Source of the DNA: an uncultured Saprospiraceae bacterium
GTDB lineage: Bacteria; Bacteroidota; Bacteroidia; Chitinophagales; Saprospiraceae
Direction: 5' to 3'
DNA: 31,405 nt
Assembly: GCA_937973565.1 (NCBI GenBank)
Contig: CALJKQ010000177.1
Span: 1 to 31,405 of the forward strand
Below, piece after piece: positions 1 to 7,848 of the stretch. The notes below the pieces were generated by a model, which was not told the DNA's origin, did no database searches, and saw only the letters and a list, made by a program, of their open reading frames with translations. Both the position numbers and the translations under genes were made by a program. Each line of letters starts with the position of its first letter. Positions within the stretch are counted from its first letter, which is position 1.

Positions 1-71
1 AAATCACTAAATTCGGGGAATGATTTTTATATTCAAATCGTTTTGGACAGGTGTGCCTTGTGATAATTATT

Positions 72-1505
72 TCACCCCATGCCCGCTGTCAAATCCAGCA
101 CATAAAAATAAAAGTTTTCGGATTTGAAGTTTTCATCGGTGAAGGATTGCCAGAGTTTGAGGAGGGGAAATCTTTTTTCGTCGATGGGTGTGTTGCTCAC
201 GATGATGAGGCCGCGTACCTTTTTGTATTTGGCAAAGAGGATGAGTTCGGTTTGGGTGGGGACGTACACTTTTTGCAGCCAGTGGAAGTAGGTAAAGGGT
301 GTGCCGGAGGGCAGCTGGTACATTTTGCGGTCTGCGTAGGCGGCAGCGGCGGCGGTCTCAAATTTGTTGAGGGAGACGATGGGTACGTTGGCCGGAATTT
401 TTTCTGCTATGAAGGCACCGGCTGCTTTGGCATTGGAGAAAGGCAAGCGGATGTCTTCGCGGATGGCTTTGAGGTTGTGGATGATGGGTGCAACACAAAG
501 GGCGAGTACGATGCCTGTTTGCCACTTGGTAGATGAATAGGTCTGGCTTTGGATGAGTCGCAATACCATAAAGGTAATAAAGAGCATGCCCCATTGACGG
601 ACCCCACCATTGAAGACCAGGGTGCTGAATACCACAAAGCCGAAGACTGCCAGCAGCCAGGTTTGGTATAATTTTTTTTGTGGGTAAAAGACTGCTGTGG
701 TCGTCACAAGCGCAATAAAGGACAACAAAATGCCTGTAGAGGATAAGCCGCCGAAGGAAGTATCCGTAAAAAAGCCGATGCCAAAGGTATTGCCCAGCAT
801 GCCCTGAAAGGCGAGCTGAAGTTTTGTGAAAGAGAAACCTCCCTGCACATAGGCTCTCGTAAAATCGTCTTCGTTGCCGCGGGGGAAGACAGAAATGATG
901 AAGATGAGCAGGCCTGTTGCCAAAGCGATAATTGGCGTTTTGTGTTTGGTCCAGCCATCTTGCCATACCAGGTAAAAGAGCATGACCATGGCCATCATGG
1001 CACCGTAGACTTCGGTCTGGCATAGTAAGATCAGAGAGGCAATGGTGGACAGGTTTTTACCACTTTTGAGCGAATGCACAAACCACAGCGCCGTAAGTAC
1101 CACCAGGATGTAGCCCCGGTTGACGATGCCGTATTCAAAAAAGAGGAAATAAGACAGCGCGAAGGCCAGTTTTTCGGCAAGGCTCAGTCCCTGGTGTCGG
1201 AACAATAGAAAGAGCGCTACACCATAGGCCAGCAAATGAGCGAGGCTGAGTAAGATATCTTCTTTAGCCAGGGTGGAGAGAAAGGTCCAGGGTTTGAGGT
1301 AGAGGTACCACAGGGCAGGGTGTCCCTCGTAATTGAGGAAGCCCAGGATTTGGGCGAACGACATATCCCTGGCTACCAACCAGGCCTGCCATTCGTCTTT
1401 CCAAAGTTCGTGAAAGTTGAACTTAAGGATGGCCACCGCCATAAGCAGTGCCAGGGGAATGAGGTCTTGTCGGCTGAATTTCAAAGCTGTGAATTTTCCT
1501 GCCAA
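72..1505 (-). CDS. Polytopic membrane protein, GT-C (GT39-like) glycosyltransferase fold suspected
   Basis: A protein of up to 477 residues with roughly ten hydrophobic segments. After the first membrane segment comes an acidic pair (D37-E38 in KDEWQAW), followed by GHPALWYLYL at about 61-70. An acidic pair in the first extracytoplasmic loop and a GHP-x-LWY stretch are typical of GT-C enzymes that use polyprenyl-phosphate sugars, so a role in glycosylating lipids or proteins at the outer face of the inner membrane is inferred; the substrate is unknown. The outermost start is TTG at 1505, but a TATCTTTG box (-7 type) lies on that very codon (1503-1510). The real start may therefore be the TTG at 1484, giving MKFSRQDLIPL. 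The gene stands alone and the window begins just beyond its stop. The reading frame is certain, the function tentative. Confidence 0.7.
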   Translation of the reverse strand: MAGKFTALKFSRQDLIPLALLMAVAILKFNFHELWKDEWQAWLVARDMSFAQILGFLNYEGHPALWYLYLKPWTFLSTLAKEDILLSLAHLLAYGVALFLLFRHQGLSLAEKLAFALSYFLFFEYGIVNRGYILVVLTALWFVHSLKSGKNLSTIASLILLCQTEVYGAMMAMVMLFYLVWQDGWTKHKTPIIALATGLLIFIISVFPRGNEDDFTRAYVQGGFSFTKLQLAFQGMLGNTFGIGFFTDTSFGGLSSTGILLSFIALVTTTAVFYPQKKLYQTWLLAVFGFVVFSTLVFNGGVRQWGMLFITFMVLRLIQSQTYSSTKWQTGIVLALCVAPIIHNLKAIREDIRLPFSNAKAAGAFIAEKIPANVPIVSLNKFETAAAAAYADRKMYQLPSGTPFTYFHWLQKVYVPTQTELILFAKYKKVRGLIIVSNTPIDEKRFPLLKLWQSFTDENFKSENFYFYVLDLTAGMG

Positions 1506-1510
1506 AGATA
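1503..1510 (-). promoter_or_regulatory. -7 box (TATCTTTG) of the membrane-protein gene
   Basis: On the minus strand the sequence reads TATCTTTG, a full match to the Bacteroidetes TAnnTTTG element. No TTTG is seen at the expected -33 spacing. Its position argues against the outermost TTG start of the downstream gene. Confidence 0.4.
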
Positions 1511-1741
1511 TAGCATTGTTTACTTAAGAGGATGACGCTACGACGGCAAAATGCAAAGAGGACAAACTTTGTTTTTGGGTGATGAGCACGCAGGGAGATC
1601 TTAATTTACTGAGCATCAAGCCAAGAATAGGCAGTGTATGATGAATTCAAAATGCAGTTGTTGGTGGGGTTGCGTTAATATTTCATTAAATGACGACAGA
1701 CACCTAACTCAAGCCAAAAACTTGCGTTATTTGTAAAAAAA

Positions 1742-2467
1742 ATGAAGATGAAAAAATACTTTATGCTCGCCCTTTTGGCCTTTGGCATGATCAACGCACA
1801 AGCCCAAATCGGCAAGTTGCTGGACAAGGCAAAAAAAGATGCCAAGGCTCTTTCCGGGCAGGGTGATGACAACACAGGACTCGGACTCAAAGAAGCACTC
1901 AACAAAGGGGTGGATGCGGCTGTTGCCCAACTCTCCATCAAAGACGGATTTTTTGGCAGTCCATACAAGATTCTCATCCCTGAAGATGCCCAAAAAGTAA
2001 TCAATGTAGTAAAAAAGGTGCCCGGCTTCGAAGATACCGAGACCAAACTCATAGCCAAGATGAATGAGGCGGCTGAAATAGCTGTCAAAAAAGCAACTCC
2101 TATTTTTGTAGATGCTATCAAGGGCATGACCATCAAAGATGCATCGGCCATCTTGTTTGGCAATAAAGATGCGGCTACCCGCTATCTGGAATCTTCTTCA
2201 CGTGCCTCTCTTTACGCTGCTTTTCTACCTGTAATCCAGGCCAGCTTAGACGAGGTCAATGCCAGGGCATACTGGAAGACAGTGGTGGATGCTTACAATA
2301 AGATTCCTTTTCAGAAAAAGCTAAATCCGCAACTCGACGATCACGTTAATAACAAAGCGTTGGATGGTCTTTTCTCTCTGATCCAGGTCAAAGAAGAAGG
2401 TATCCGTACGGATGTGGGTCAGCGCACCAGTCCGCTGCTGCAGGAGGTTTTTGGTAAGCTGAAGTAG
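1742..2467 (+). CDS. DUF4197 family secreted protein
   Basis: A 241-residue protein whose N-terminus (MKMKKYFMLALLAFGMINAQAQ) is a signal peptide, probably cleaved after AQA, so it should be exported to the periplasm or outer-membrane side. The rest matches my recollection of DUF4197: an early GLKEALNKGVDAAV stretch, IPEDAQKV, an EAAEIAVKKATPIF helix, a DAxxIL segment (here DASAILFGNKDAATRYL), and a C-terminal ALDGLFSLIQVKEEGIR block ahead of the end. The molecular role of the family is unknown to me. It is monocistronic, convergent with the L25 gene, and followed directly by a heptamer repeat and a hairpin. A second ATG two codons downstream (1748) is an equally good start. Confidence 0.85.
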   Translation: MKMKKYFMLALLAFGMINAQAQIGKLLDKAKKDAKALSGQGDDNTGLGLKEALNKGVDAAVAQLSIKDGFFGSPYKILIPEDAQKVINVVKKVPGFEDTETKLIAKMNEAAEIAVKKATPIFVDAIKGMTIKDASAILFGNKDAATRYLESSSRASLYAAFLPVIQASLDEVNARAYWKTVVDAYNKIPFQKKLNPQLDDHVNNKALDGLFSLIQVKEEGIRTDVGQRTSPLLQEVFGKLK

Positions 2468-2475
2468 CCGGGCAA

Positions 2476-2510
2476 CCGCTATCCGCTCACCGCTCACTGC
2501 TCACCGCTGT
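2476..2510. repeat. Five-unit heptamer tandem repeat (CCGCTCA type)
   Basis: Five 7-base units in register: CCGCTAT, CCGCTCA, CCGCTCA, CTGCTCA, CCGCTGT. The block is bracketed by GCCGG (2467-2471) and CCGGC (2511-2515), which could pair. It starts 8 bases after the DUF4197 stop codon. It is non-coding and its function is unknown; a dispersed intergenic repeat is possible. Confidence 0.7.
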
Positions 2511-2529
2511 CCGGCAAAAGAGCACCTAC

Positions 2530-2565
2530 ACCATCCCTACACCGTTCTTGCGGCGTAGGGATGGT
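2530..2565. repeat. Strong intergenic hairpin
   Basis: ACCATCCCTAC (2530-2540) and GTAGGGATGGT (2555-2565) are perfect inverted repeats. After one mismatch, three inner G-C/C-G pairs follow, leaving a 6-base loop (TTCTTG). No T-run follows on either strand, so it is not a classical intrinsic terminator. It could be an mRNA-end stabiliser or part of a dispersed repeat together with the heptamer block upstream. Confidence 0.6.
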
Positions 2566-2736
2566 ATAGGGAGAGGCTTCTGGTTATTGAAGAGATTTGG
2601 GGTGAAGTTTTGGCGGCATTTTTGAAGGTTGTGAAACAACGCTCAAAAATGATGACAATACAGGGTGAGGACTAATCTCTTCCACTGCTGTTATGGTTTG
2701 TTCTTTTTTCAATTGAATACCCTGATTTTGGCAAAT

Positions 2737-2769
2737 AAAAAAGCCCCGATTTTGGTCGAGGCTTTTTTT
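2737..2769 (-). terminator. Intrinsic terminator of the L25 gene, probably bidirectional
   Basis: AAAAAAGCC (2737-2745) pairs with GGCTTTTTT (2760-2768), and CGA/TCG extends the stem inward. The A- and T-runs on the two sides let it work in both directions between the convergent DUF4197 and L25 genes. It ends about 20 bases past the L25 stop codon. The rest of the 2468-2788 gap holds only the repeats listed above. Confidence 0.85.
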
Positions 2770-2788
2770 ATTTGTGTGAAGCGGGAAA

Positions 2789-3385
2789 TTATTTCTTTCC
2801 GGCTGCTTTCTTTTCTTCTGCTGCGGCAGATTTGAGGGCTCTTGGGATCTCAACGTTGGCAATTGGAATGCTGGCGTTGGCCATGATCTCTACTCCTGCA
2901 GGTAGTTCGATGCTTTTTACCCTCAATACACCACCCAAATCAAGACCTGAGATGTCAACTTTCACCTCATCGATCAATTTATCGGGAGTGGTTTTGATGG
3001 TTACTTTACGAACCAACTGGATCAATTTTCCACCCAATTTAACACCTGGAGAAGTGCCATAAAATCTTACAGGAACATCTACTTTTACTTTCAGTCCTTC
3101 TGACAATTTAAGGAAGTCGATGTGAATAAGGCTGTCGCTTACCGGATGGAACTGAGCAGACTTAACGATACATTTGTGAACGGTACCGTTAACATCCAAT
3201 TCGGCAATTTTAAAATCAGGTGTATAAATGACATTTTTCACATCCTGCATAGTAACATTGATGTGGATGGGGTCATTTTTTTGACCGTAGATAACGGCAG
3301 GAATCATGCCGCTTTTGCGGTCCAGTTTTGCCTGCTTGGTGCCGACGTCGGCTCTTGTTGTCGTAGGTATGGATATGGTTACCAT
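2789..3385 (-). CDS. rplY: 50S ribosomal protein L25/general stress protein Ctc
   Basis: 198 residues, the long (Ctc/TL5) form of bacterial L25, which binds 5S rRNA in the large subunit. The first ~90 residues form the L25 core (R-x-D-V-G-T-K-Q-A-K start, IPAVIYGQ at about 28-34, then HIDFLKL). The rest is the TL5-type beta domain (VPVRFYGTSPGVKLGGKL, then EVKVDISGLDLGG). A short Lys/Ala-rich tail (AAAEEKKAAGKK) follows, as is common in Bacteroidetes. The ATG start at 3385 lies about 36 bases downstream of a TATCTTTG promoter box. It is monocistronic, ends in a strong terminator and is divergent from yceD-rpmF, so translation genes sit on both sides of one regulatory gap. Confidence 0.95.
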   Translation of the reverse strand: MVTISIPTTTRADVGTKQAKLDRKSGMIPAVIYGQKNDPIHINVTMQDVKNVIYTPDFKIAELDVNGTVHKCIVKSAQFHPVSDSLIHIDFLKLSEGLKVKVDVPVRFYGTSPGVKLGGKLIQLVRKVTIKTTPDKLIDEVKVDISGLDLGGVLRVKSIELPAGVEIMANASIPIANVEIPRALKSAAAEEKKAAGKK

Positions 3386-3420
3386 GGCACTTATAACTTA
3401 TAAATGTTTAAAAAGGACTG

Positions 3421-3451
3421 CAAAGATAGCCTTTTTTCACAAACTGACAAG
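3421..3451 (-). promoter_or_regulatory. Promoter of rplY
   Basis: On the minus strand CTTG (3448-3451, three of four bases of the -33 TTTG) is followed after exactly 19 bases by TATCTTTG (3421-3428), matching the Bacteroidetes TTTG-N19-TAnnTTTG pattern. The predicted transcript start is near 3414, giving a leader of about 30 bases. Confidence 0.65.
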
Positions 3452-3681
3452 TGGGTATTGCCAATATTTTGAAAGTGAGGCACGTATATGAAAAAATATT
3501 ATATAAGTAAATTGCCTTATCTGCCTTATTTTTTAACTATTTTATCAAAGAATTCGGGTATTTGCCAAATTTTGTTTGTTTAATTCCTAAAAAGAAAGGA
3601 TAAAGCGAGGGCGTGAAAATGATTTAAAGCTATGATAGTTAGTTTATTAGATATAAAAAATGCACTAAAAACTTATGATAT

Positions 3682-3712
3682 TTTGTTTACATCAGGATTT
3701 TTCATATTTTTG
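3682..3712 (+). promoter_or_regulatory. Canonical Bacteroidetes promoter of yceD-rpmF
   Basis: TTTG (3682-3685), a 19-base spacer and TATTTTTG (3705-3712) give a full consensus match 27 bases before the yceD ATG. The remainder of the 354-base divergent gap (3386-3739) is AT-rich, and I see no further gene or RNA in it. Confidence 0.8.
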
Positions 3713-3739
3713 CACTCCATTTTAAAAAAGTTCTTTTAA

Positions 3740-4243
3740 ATGAAGGTCTTGGATCATTTTTCCATTCCCTACCAGGGATTGAAGAATGGAATGCACACTT
3801 TTCATTTCCAGGTAGACGATACATTTTTTACATGTTTTGAGTCTCCCCTGGTAAAGAGAGGTAGATTTGAAGTGACGCTGGATTTAGACAAGCGGCCGGA
3901 TATGGCCATTGCCAGTTTCACCATGACGGGTGCTGCTGAGGTAATTTGCGACCGATGCCTTGGGGAGTTTATGCTGCCCATGGAAACAGAATTTACCCTC
4001 CACATCAAATATGGTGAGGGTGATGAGGCGGATGATGAAGTAATGTTTATCGACACCGAAACGAGCAAGGTCAATTTTGCCCAGCCCATTTACGAATGGA
4101 TTTGTATTTCGCTGCCCATGGTCAAAAGCCATGAAGACGAATCGGAATGCGATCCGGAAGTGATAGCGAGACTCAATGGAAATAGCGATGGCGATACGGA
4201 TACAGGTCCGTTTTCTTCGCTAAAGGACTTAAGTTTTGAATAA
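3740..4243 (+). CDS. YceD/DUF177 family protein, 23S rRNA accumulation
   Basis: 167 residues, the usual DUF177 size. The family hallmark CxxC is present at C70-C73 (EVICDRCLGEF), followed by the conserved F-x-L-H-I-K-Y segment and a YEWICISLPM helix. The second cysteine cluster common near the C-terminus in other phyla is reduced to one Cys (ESECDPEV). YceD homologues are linked to 23S rRNA accumulation in bacteria and plants. They are nearly always upstream of L32, as here: rpmF follows after 27 bases and shares the promoter at 3682-3712. The tail (about 145-167) is acidic and probably disordered. Confidence 0.9.
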   Translation: MKVLDHFSIPYQGLKNGMHTFHFQVDDTFFTCFESPLVKRGRFEVTLDLDKRPDMAIASFTMTGAAEVICDRCLGEFMLPMETEFTLHIKYGEGDEADDEVMFIDTETSKVNFAQPIYEWICISLPMVKSHEDESECDPEVIARLNGNSDGDTDTGPFSSLKDLSFE

Positions 4244-4270
4244 TTATTGAACCAGTAAAACAATAAAGAC

Positions 4271-4486
4271 ATGGCACATCCCAAGAGCAGGGTATCTGCA
4301 CAGAGGAGAAGGAAAAGAAGGACGCACTACAAGATAGGAACTCCACAGATTGCAACCTGCAAAACTACAGGTGAAGCACATCTTTACCACAGGGCTTATG
4401 TTCACGAAGGTGCTTTGTACTACAAAGGCCAGGTAGTGATCCCTGCCAGGGAAGAAGCAGTGGCAGAAGAGAGCGACGGCGAATAA
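4271..4486 (+). CDS. rpmF: 50S ribosomal protein L32
   Basis: 71 residues. The typical MAHPKSRVSAQRRRKRR start, basic and rRNA-binding, is followed by H-Y-K and CKTTGEAHLYHRA. Only one cysteine (C30) remains of the four in zinc-binding L32, so this is the zinc-independent form. The C-terminus has an acidic extension (EEAVAEESDGE). It is cotranscribed with yceD and closed by a strong terminator 25 bases after the stop. Confidence 0.96.
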   Translation: MAHPKSRVSAQRRRKRRTHYKIGTPQIATCKTTGEAHLYHRAYVHEGALYYKGQVVIPAREEAVAEESDGE

Positions 4487-4511
4487 GCTGATCTTTCATC
4501 AAAATAAAACG

Positions 4512-4545
4512 AAAAGCTCCCCAACCAAAGGGGGGCTTTTTGTGT
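4512..4545 (+). terminator. Intrinsic terminator of yceD-rpmF
   Basis: AAAAGCTCCCC (4512-4522) pairs with GGGGGGCTTTT (4530-4540, one T-G wobble) around a 7-base loop and runs into a T-rich tail. It is placed just downstream of the rpmF stop. Confidence 0.9.
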
Positions 4546-4621
4546 TTTAATCAGCAGTACCGAAGCTGCTGTTTCTTTTTGCTATCTATTAACCCATTAC
4601 ATATATGAAAAATTTCCAAGC

Positions 4622-5320
4622 ATGTTGCACCACCCGAACAAAGCATCCATTAAAAATTGGCATGAACAAGACCGCCCCAGAGAAAAGGCCATGCAAAAAG
4701 GTCTTGACCACCTTTCTGATTCAGAACTGATTTCCATTTTGTTGTCGACCGGCAGCAGGGAAAAAAGTGCCCTTGATCTTGCCCGTGAATTGTTGGCCAA
4801 TGCAGACCACAATCTCTACCAATTGGGCAAACAGCCATTTGCCGATTTTTGTAAAGTCAAAGGCATGGGTCCAGCCAAAGCGATCATTCTTGCCTCGGCC
4901 ATCGAATTGGGTAGAAGAAGGGCTGCCTCCGCACCGATGGAGGCCGTTAAGTTTAGCAGTTCACCGGACATCTTTCGTTACCTGGGTCCACGCATTGCCG
5001 ATCTGGAATACGAAGAGTTTTGGGTGCTTTACCTCAACAAGGGTCACCGTCTGATCCAGGCCATTCCCCACTTTAAAGGAGGTATGACATCTGTAGTTGT
5101 GGATGTAAAACTCATCATGCGCAAGGCAGTAGAGCTGGGTGCCCTCACCATGGTACTGGCACACAATCATCCTTCAGGCCGCAAGCAGCCCAGTCAGCAC
5201 GATATTGATCTCACCCGGAAAATGAAGGAAGCATGCATGCTTTTTGACATTATCTTACTGGATCACATGATTATTGCAGGTAAAGATTACTTCAGCTTTG
5301 CCGATGAGGGCGTTTTATGA
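4622..5320 (+). CDS. radC: RadC/JAB-domain protein
   Basis: 232 residues, normal length for RadC. The N-terminal part begins IKNWHEQDRPREK, then has LSDSELISILLSTG and a helix-hairpin-helix-like VKGMGPAKA (about 79-87). The C-terminal JAB/MPN metalloprotease-like domain keeps all its metal and catalytic residues: E131/E132 (EEFWVLYLN), HNHPSG (H181, H183, S185) and D194. RadC was once thought a recombination protein; its biochemical role remains unclear. The ATG at 4622 gives the family N-terminus; an upstream ATG at 4605 is out of frame. It stands between the L32 terminator and the phosphorylase-like gene, probably as its own unit. Confidence 0.92.
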   Translation: MLHHPNKASIKNWHEQDRPREKAMQKGLDHLSDSELISILLSTGSREKSALDLARELLANADHNLYQLGKQPFADFCKVKGMGPAKAIILASAIELGRRRAASAPMEAVKFSSSPDIFRYLGPRIADLEYEEFWVLYLNKGHRLIQAIPHFKGGMTSVVVDVKLIMRKAVELGALTMVLAHNHPSGRKQPSQHDIDLTRKMKEACMLFDIILLDHMIIAGKDYFSFADEGVL

Positions 5321-5436
5321 GCTTTAAAATAGCACAGCTTTGGGGTAAGATACTTGCTAAAAATGAGGGAAAGCAAGCATTTTGCCAAATTCAGTTATTG
5401 AATTTGCCCTGAAACACCAAATTGACAGTTAGATTT

Positions 5437-5466
5437 TTTGTGTCATGGCCTCAAATTGTATCTTTG
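5437..5466 (+). promoter_or_regulatory. Promoter of the phosphorylase-like gene
   Basis: TTTG (5437-5440), an 18-base spacer and TATCTTTG (5459-5466) match the Bacteroidetes consensus. The box ends 13 bases before the ATG at 5480, which rules out the longer TTG-start reading beginning at 5438. Confidence 0.7.
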
Positions 5467-5479
5467 CGACCTTGAAAAA

Positions 5480-7159
5480 ATGAACATGGACAAATTTGCA
5501 GGCTATAAGCTGCCTTTTACCATCAATAAAAAGTATAGTACCAAAGTGGCTTATTTTTCAATGGAATTTGCCATTGATCAGGCACTGAAAATATACAGCG
5601 GAGGTTTGGGCTTTTTGGCGGGTTCCCACATGCGGGGTGCTTACGAACTGGGACAAAACCTCATTGGCATTGGTGTGCTTTGGAAATACGGATATTATGA
5701 TCAGGCACGCAACCAGGACCAAACCTTGCAGGTTCAGTGGAACGAAAAGGTGTACAACTTTTTGGAGGACACCGGTATACGCTTCCAGATCGACATCCAC
5801 AATGCACCTGTATGGGTAGCTGCTTACTACCTGCCGCCCCACGTCTTTCAATCGGCACCCGTATTTCTGCTATCGACCGATCTTCCGGAAAACGACTATC
5901 TGGCGCAAACGATTACACACAGACTTTACGATTCCAACACAGCTACCAAGATTGCTCAATACATTCTACTGGGCATTGGTGGCGCCAAACTCATCGATTA
6001 TCTTGGCTTTGACCCTGATGTTTACCACCTCAATGAAGCCCATGGGGCACCGGCTATCTTCCATTTGTACAAGAAATTTGGATCGCTGTCTGAAGTAAGA
6101 AAAAGACTGATTTTTACCACTCATACTCCTGAAGAAGCAGGCAACGAGATCCACGATCTTTACCTATGCGACAAGATGGGCTACTTTTTGGATATTCCAT
6201 TGGAGCAGGTTAAGATGCTTATGGGTATTGACAACGACCAATACAACCATTCGCTGATCGCACTGAGATCAGCCCGATATGCCAACGGCGTTTCCCGTTT
6301 GCATGGTGTGGTGAGCAGAGAGATGTGGAGCAAATACAACAACATTTGTGAAATCACTTCTATTACCAACAGTCAAAACTGGCGGTACTGGGCGGACAAA
6401 CAACTCTACAAGGCCATGGAAGATGGCAATGACGAAGAGTTTATCGACCGAAAGCGGTGGTTGAAAAAGCGATCCTTCGACCTGGTAGCTGACCAAACGG
6501 GCAAGTTGTTGGATCCCGATGTATTTACCATCGTATGGGCCAGACGATTTGCCGGCTACAAGAGAGCCAACCTCATTACAAGGGATATCGAAGCTTTTAC
6601 AGAATTACTGGAAAATACAAAATATCCGGTACAGATCATATGGGCGGGTAAACCTTATCCATTGGATTATTCAGCCATTGGTGAATTCAACTCCCTGGTA
6701 CACCTTAGTAAGAAGTACAAAAACATGGCCGTATGCATTGGTTATGAGCTGAAGGTGAGCAAGCGCTTGAAACAAGCTGCCGATGCATGGCTCAACAATC
6801 CCAGGGTGCCCCGTGAAGCGAGCGGCACCAGTGGTATGACAGCCGCCATGAACGGAGCGGTAAACTTCAGTACCGATGATGGTTGGATCTGTGAATTTGC
6901 CAAACATGGTATTAACTCATTTGTGATACCGCAGGCGGATTATAAAAACACCAACATTCACCAGCAGGATGAACACGATCTGTTTCATCTATACCGCATC
7001 CTGCAAGAAGAGATTCTGCCTACCTATTACAAAGATCAGCCCAAGTGGAGGAAAATTGTGCAGGAAGGAATGAAAGATGTGCAAAGCGGTTTTGAAAGTT
7101 GCAGGATGGCCAGAGAGTACTACGAACTCATGTATCACTCTACCCACCACCGCGGCTAA
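5480..7159 (+). CDS. glgP: Alpha-glucan phosphorylase-like protein (GT35 family), PLP lysine replaced
   Basis: 559 residues from the ATG at 5480 (5486 also possible); an outer TTG start at 5438 is excluded because a promoter overlaps it. The fold and order of motifs follow short alpha-glucan phosphorylases: AYFSMEFAI, SGGLGFLAGSH, GIGVLWKYGYY, YHLNEAHGAPA, TTHTPEEAGNE, WARRFAGYKRA, WAGKPYP and PREASGTSGM. That family cleaves glycogen or maltodextrin with phosphate to glucose-1-phosphate using PLP. Here the residue after GTSGM, normally the PLP Schiff-base lysine, is Thr454 (codon ACA, 6839-6841), so phosphorylase activity is doubtful. It is shorter than classical GlgP (about 800 residues). 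It is convergent with the HAD phosphatase gene, with only 4 bases between stops. The symbol reflects homology, not proven activity. Confidence 0.8.
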   Translation: MNMDKFAGYKLPFTINKKYSTKVAYFSMEFAIDQALKIYSGGLGFLAGSHMRGAYELGQNLIGIGVLWKYGYYDQARNQDQTLQVQWNEKVYNFLEDTGIRFQIDIHNAPVWVAAYYLPPHVFQSAPVFLLSTDLPENDYLAQTITHRLYDSNTATKIAQYILLGIGGAKLIDYLGFDPDVYHLNEAHGAPAIFHLYKKFGSLSEVRKRLIFTTHTPEEAGNEIHDLYLCDKMGYFLDIPLEQVKMLMGIDNDQYNHSLIALRSARYANGVSRLHGVVSREMWSKYNNICEITSITNSQNWRYWADKQLYKAMEDGNDEEFIDRKRWLKKRSFDLVADQTGKLLDPDVFTIVWARRFAGYKRANLITRDIEAFTELLENTKYPVQIIWAGKPYPLDYSAIGEFNSLVHLSKKYKNMAVCIGYELKVSKRLKQAADAWLNNPRVPREASGTSGMTAAMNGAVNFSTDDGWICEFAKHGINSFVIPQADYKNTNIHQQDEHDLFHLYRILQEEILPTYYKDQPKWRKIVQEGMKDVQSGFESCRMAREYYELMYHSTHHRG

Positions 7160-7163
7160 AAGA

Positions 7164-7823
7164 TTATTTATAATCGTGGATATAATCAACAACCCAGTCG
7201 GCATAGGGTAAGAACTCATGCCTTTCATGGGTAGTGAGCAATACCACGGTCTTCATGCCCGCATTGACCGCACACTCAACGCCTTTGGGTGTATCTTCGA
7301 AAACCAAACATTCATCAGGGCTTGTGCCCAGTCTTTCTGCACATTTGAGAAAAGTTTCAGGGTGGGGCTTGCTTTTTATCACATCATCGGCTGAAATGAG
7401 AGCATCGAAGTAATGACGAATGTTACAACCGTCCAACACAAAATCGATGTTTTCGCGGATGGCGGCACTGCCCACTGCCATGCGTAAATTTTGTGATCTG
7501 GCATTTTCCAAAAAGCCAGCCAGCCCGGGAATGAGGCCCAGTTCGGCTTCAAATTCTTTGCGGTAGAGGGCTTCTTTTTTCCAGCCCATTTCTGTTCTCA
7601 CTTCCAGGGGAAATTGGCCGGGCATTACCCTTTCAATGACCTCTTCATTTTTGCCATAACATTCTTTTTTGGTGTCTTCATAAGAAATATCTACACCCAT
7701 TGACACAAAGATCTGGTGCCAGGCACGGGTGTGATAAGGCATGTCGTGTACCATGGTGCCATTGAGGTCAAAGAGCAGCGCGCGGATATTTTGCTGTTGT
7801 ATAAAATCTAAAATAGGAGACAT
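7164..7823 (-). CDS. HAD-superfamily phosphatase, beta-phosphoglucomutase-like
   Basis: 219 residues from the ATG at 7823; an upstream in-frame start at 7901 would run back into the RNase R gene and is not needed. HAD motif I is FDLNGTMVHD (D19 nucleophile, N21), motif II is VGSAAIRE, motif III has K in DDVIKSKPHPETF, and motif IV is VFEDTPKGVECAVNAGM. This is subfamily I (beta-PGM-like) with a helical cap. The second motif-I Asp, the usual general acid/base, is Asn. The substrate is probably a sugar or other small phosphate ester. It is the last gene of the minus-strand run, 25 bases after rnr, and faces the phosphorylase-like gene tail to tail. Confidence 0.85.
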   Translation of the reverse strand: MSPILDFIQQQNIRALLFDLNGTMVHDMPYHTRAWHQIFVSMGVDISYEDTKKECYGKNEEVIERVMPGQFPLEVRTEMGWKKEALYRKEFEAELGLIPGLAGFLENARSQNLRMAVGSAAIRENIDFVLDGCNIRHYFDALISADDVIKSKPHPETFLKCAERLGTSPDECLVFEDTPKGVECAVNAGMKTVVLLTTHERHEFLPYADWVVDYIHDYK

Positions 7824-7848
7824 AAAAAAGTTTAAAATCAATACTACA

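Noticed and set aside
51..536. 161-codon plus-strand open frame opposite the GT-C-like gene
   Set aside because: It begins with TTG, lies wholly antisense to a coherent membrane-protein gene, and its translation shows no signal, motif or plausible domain.
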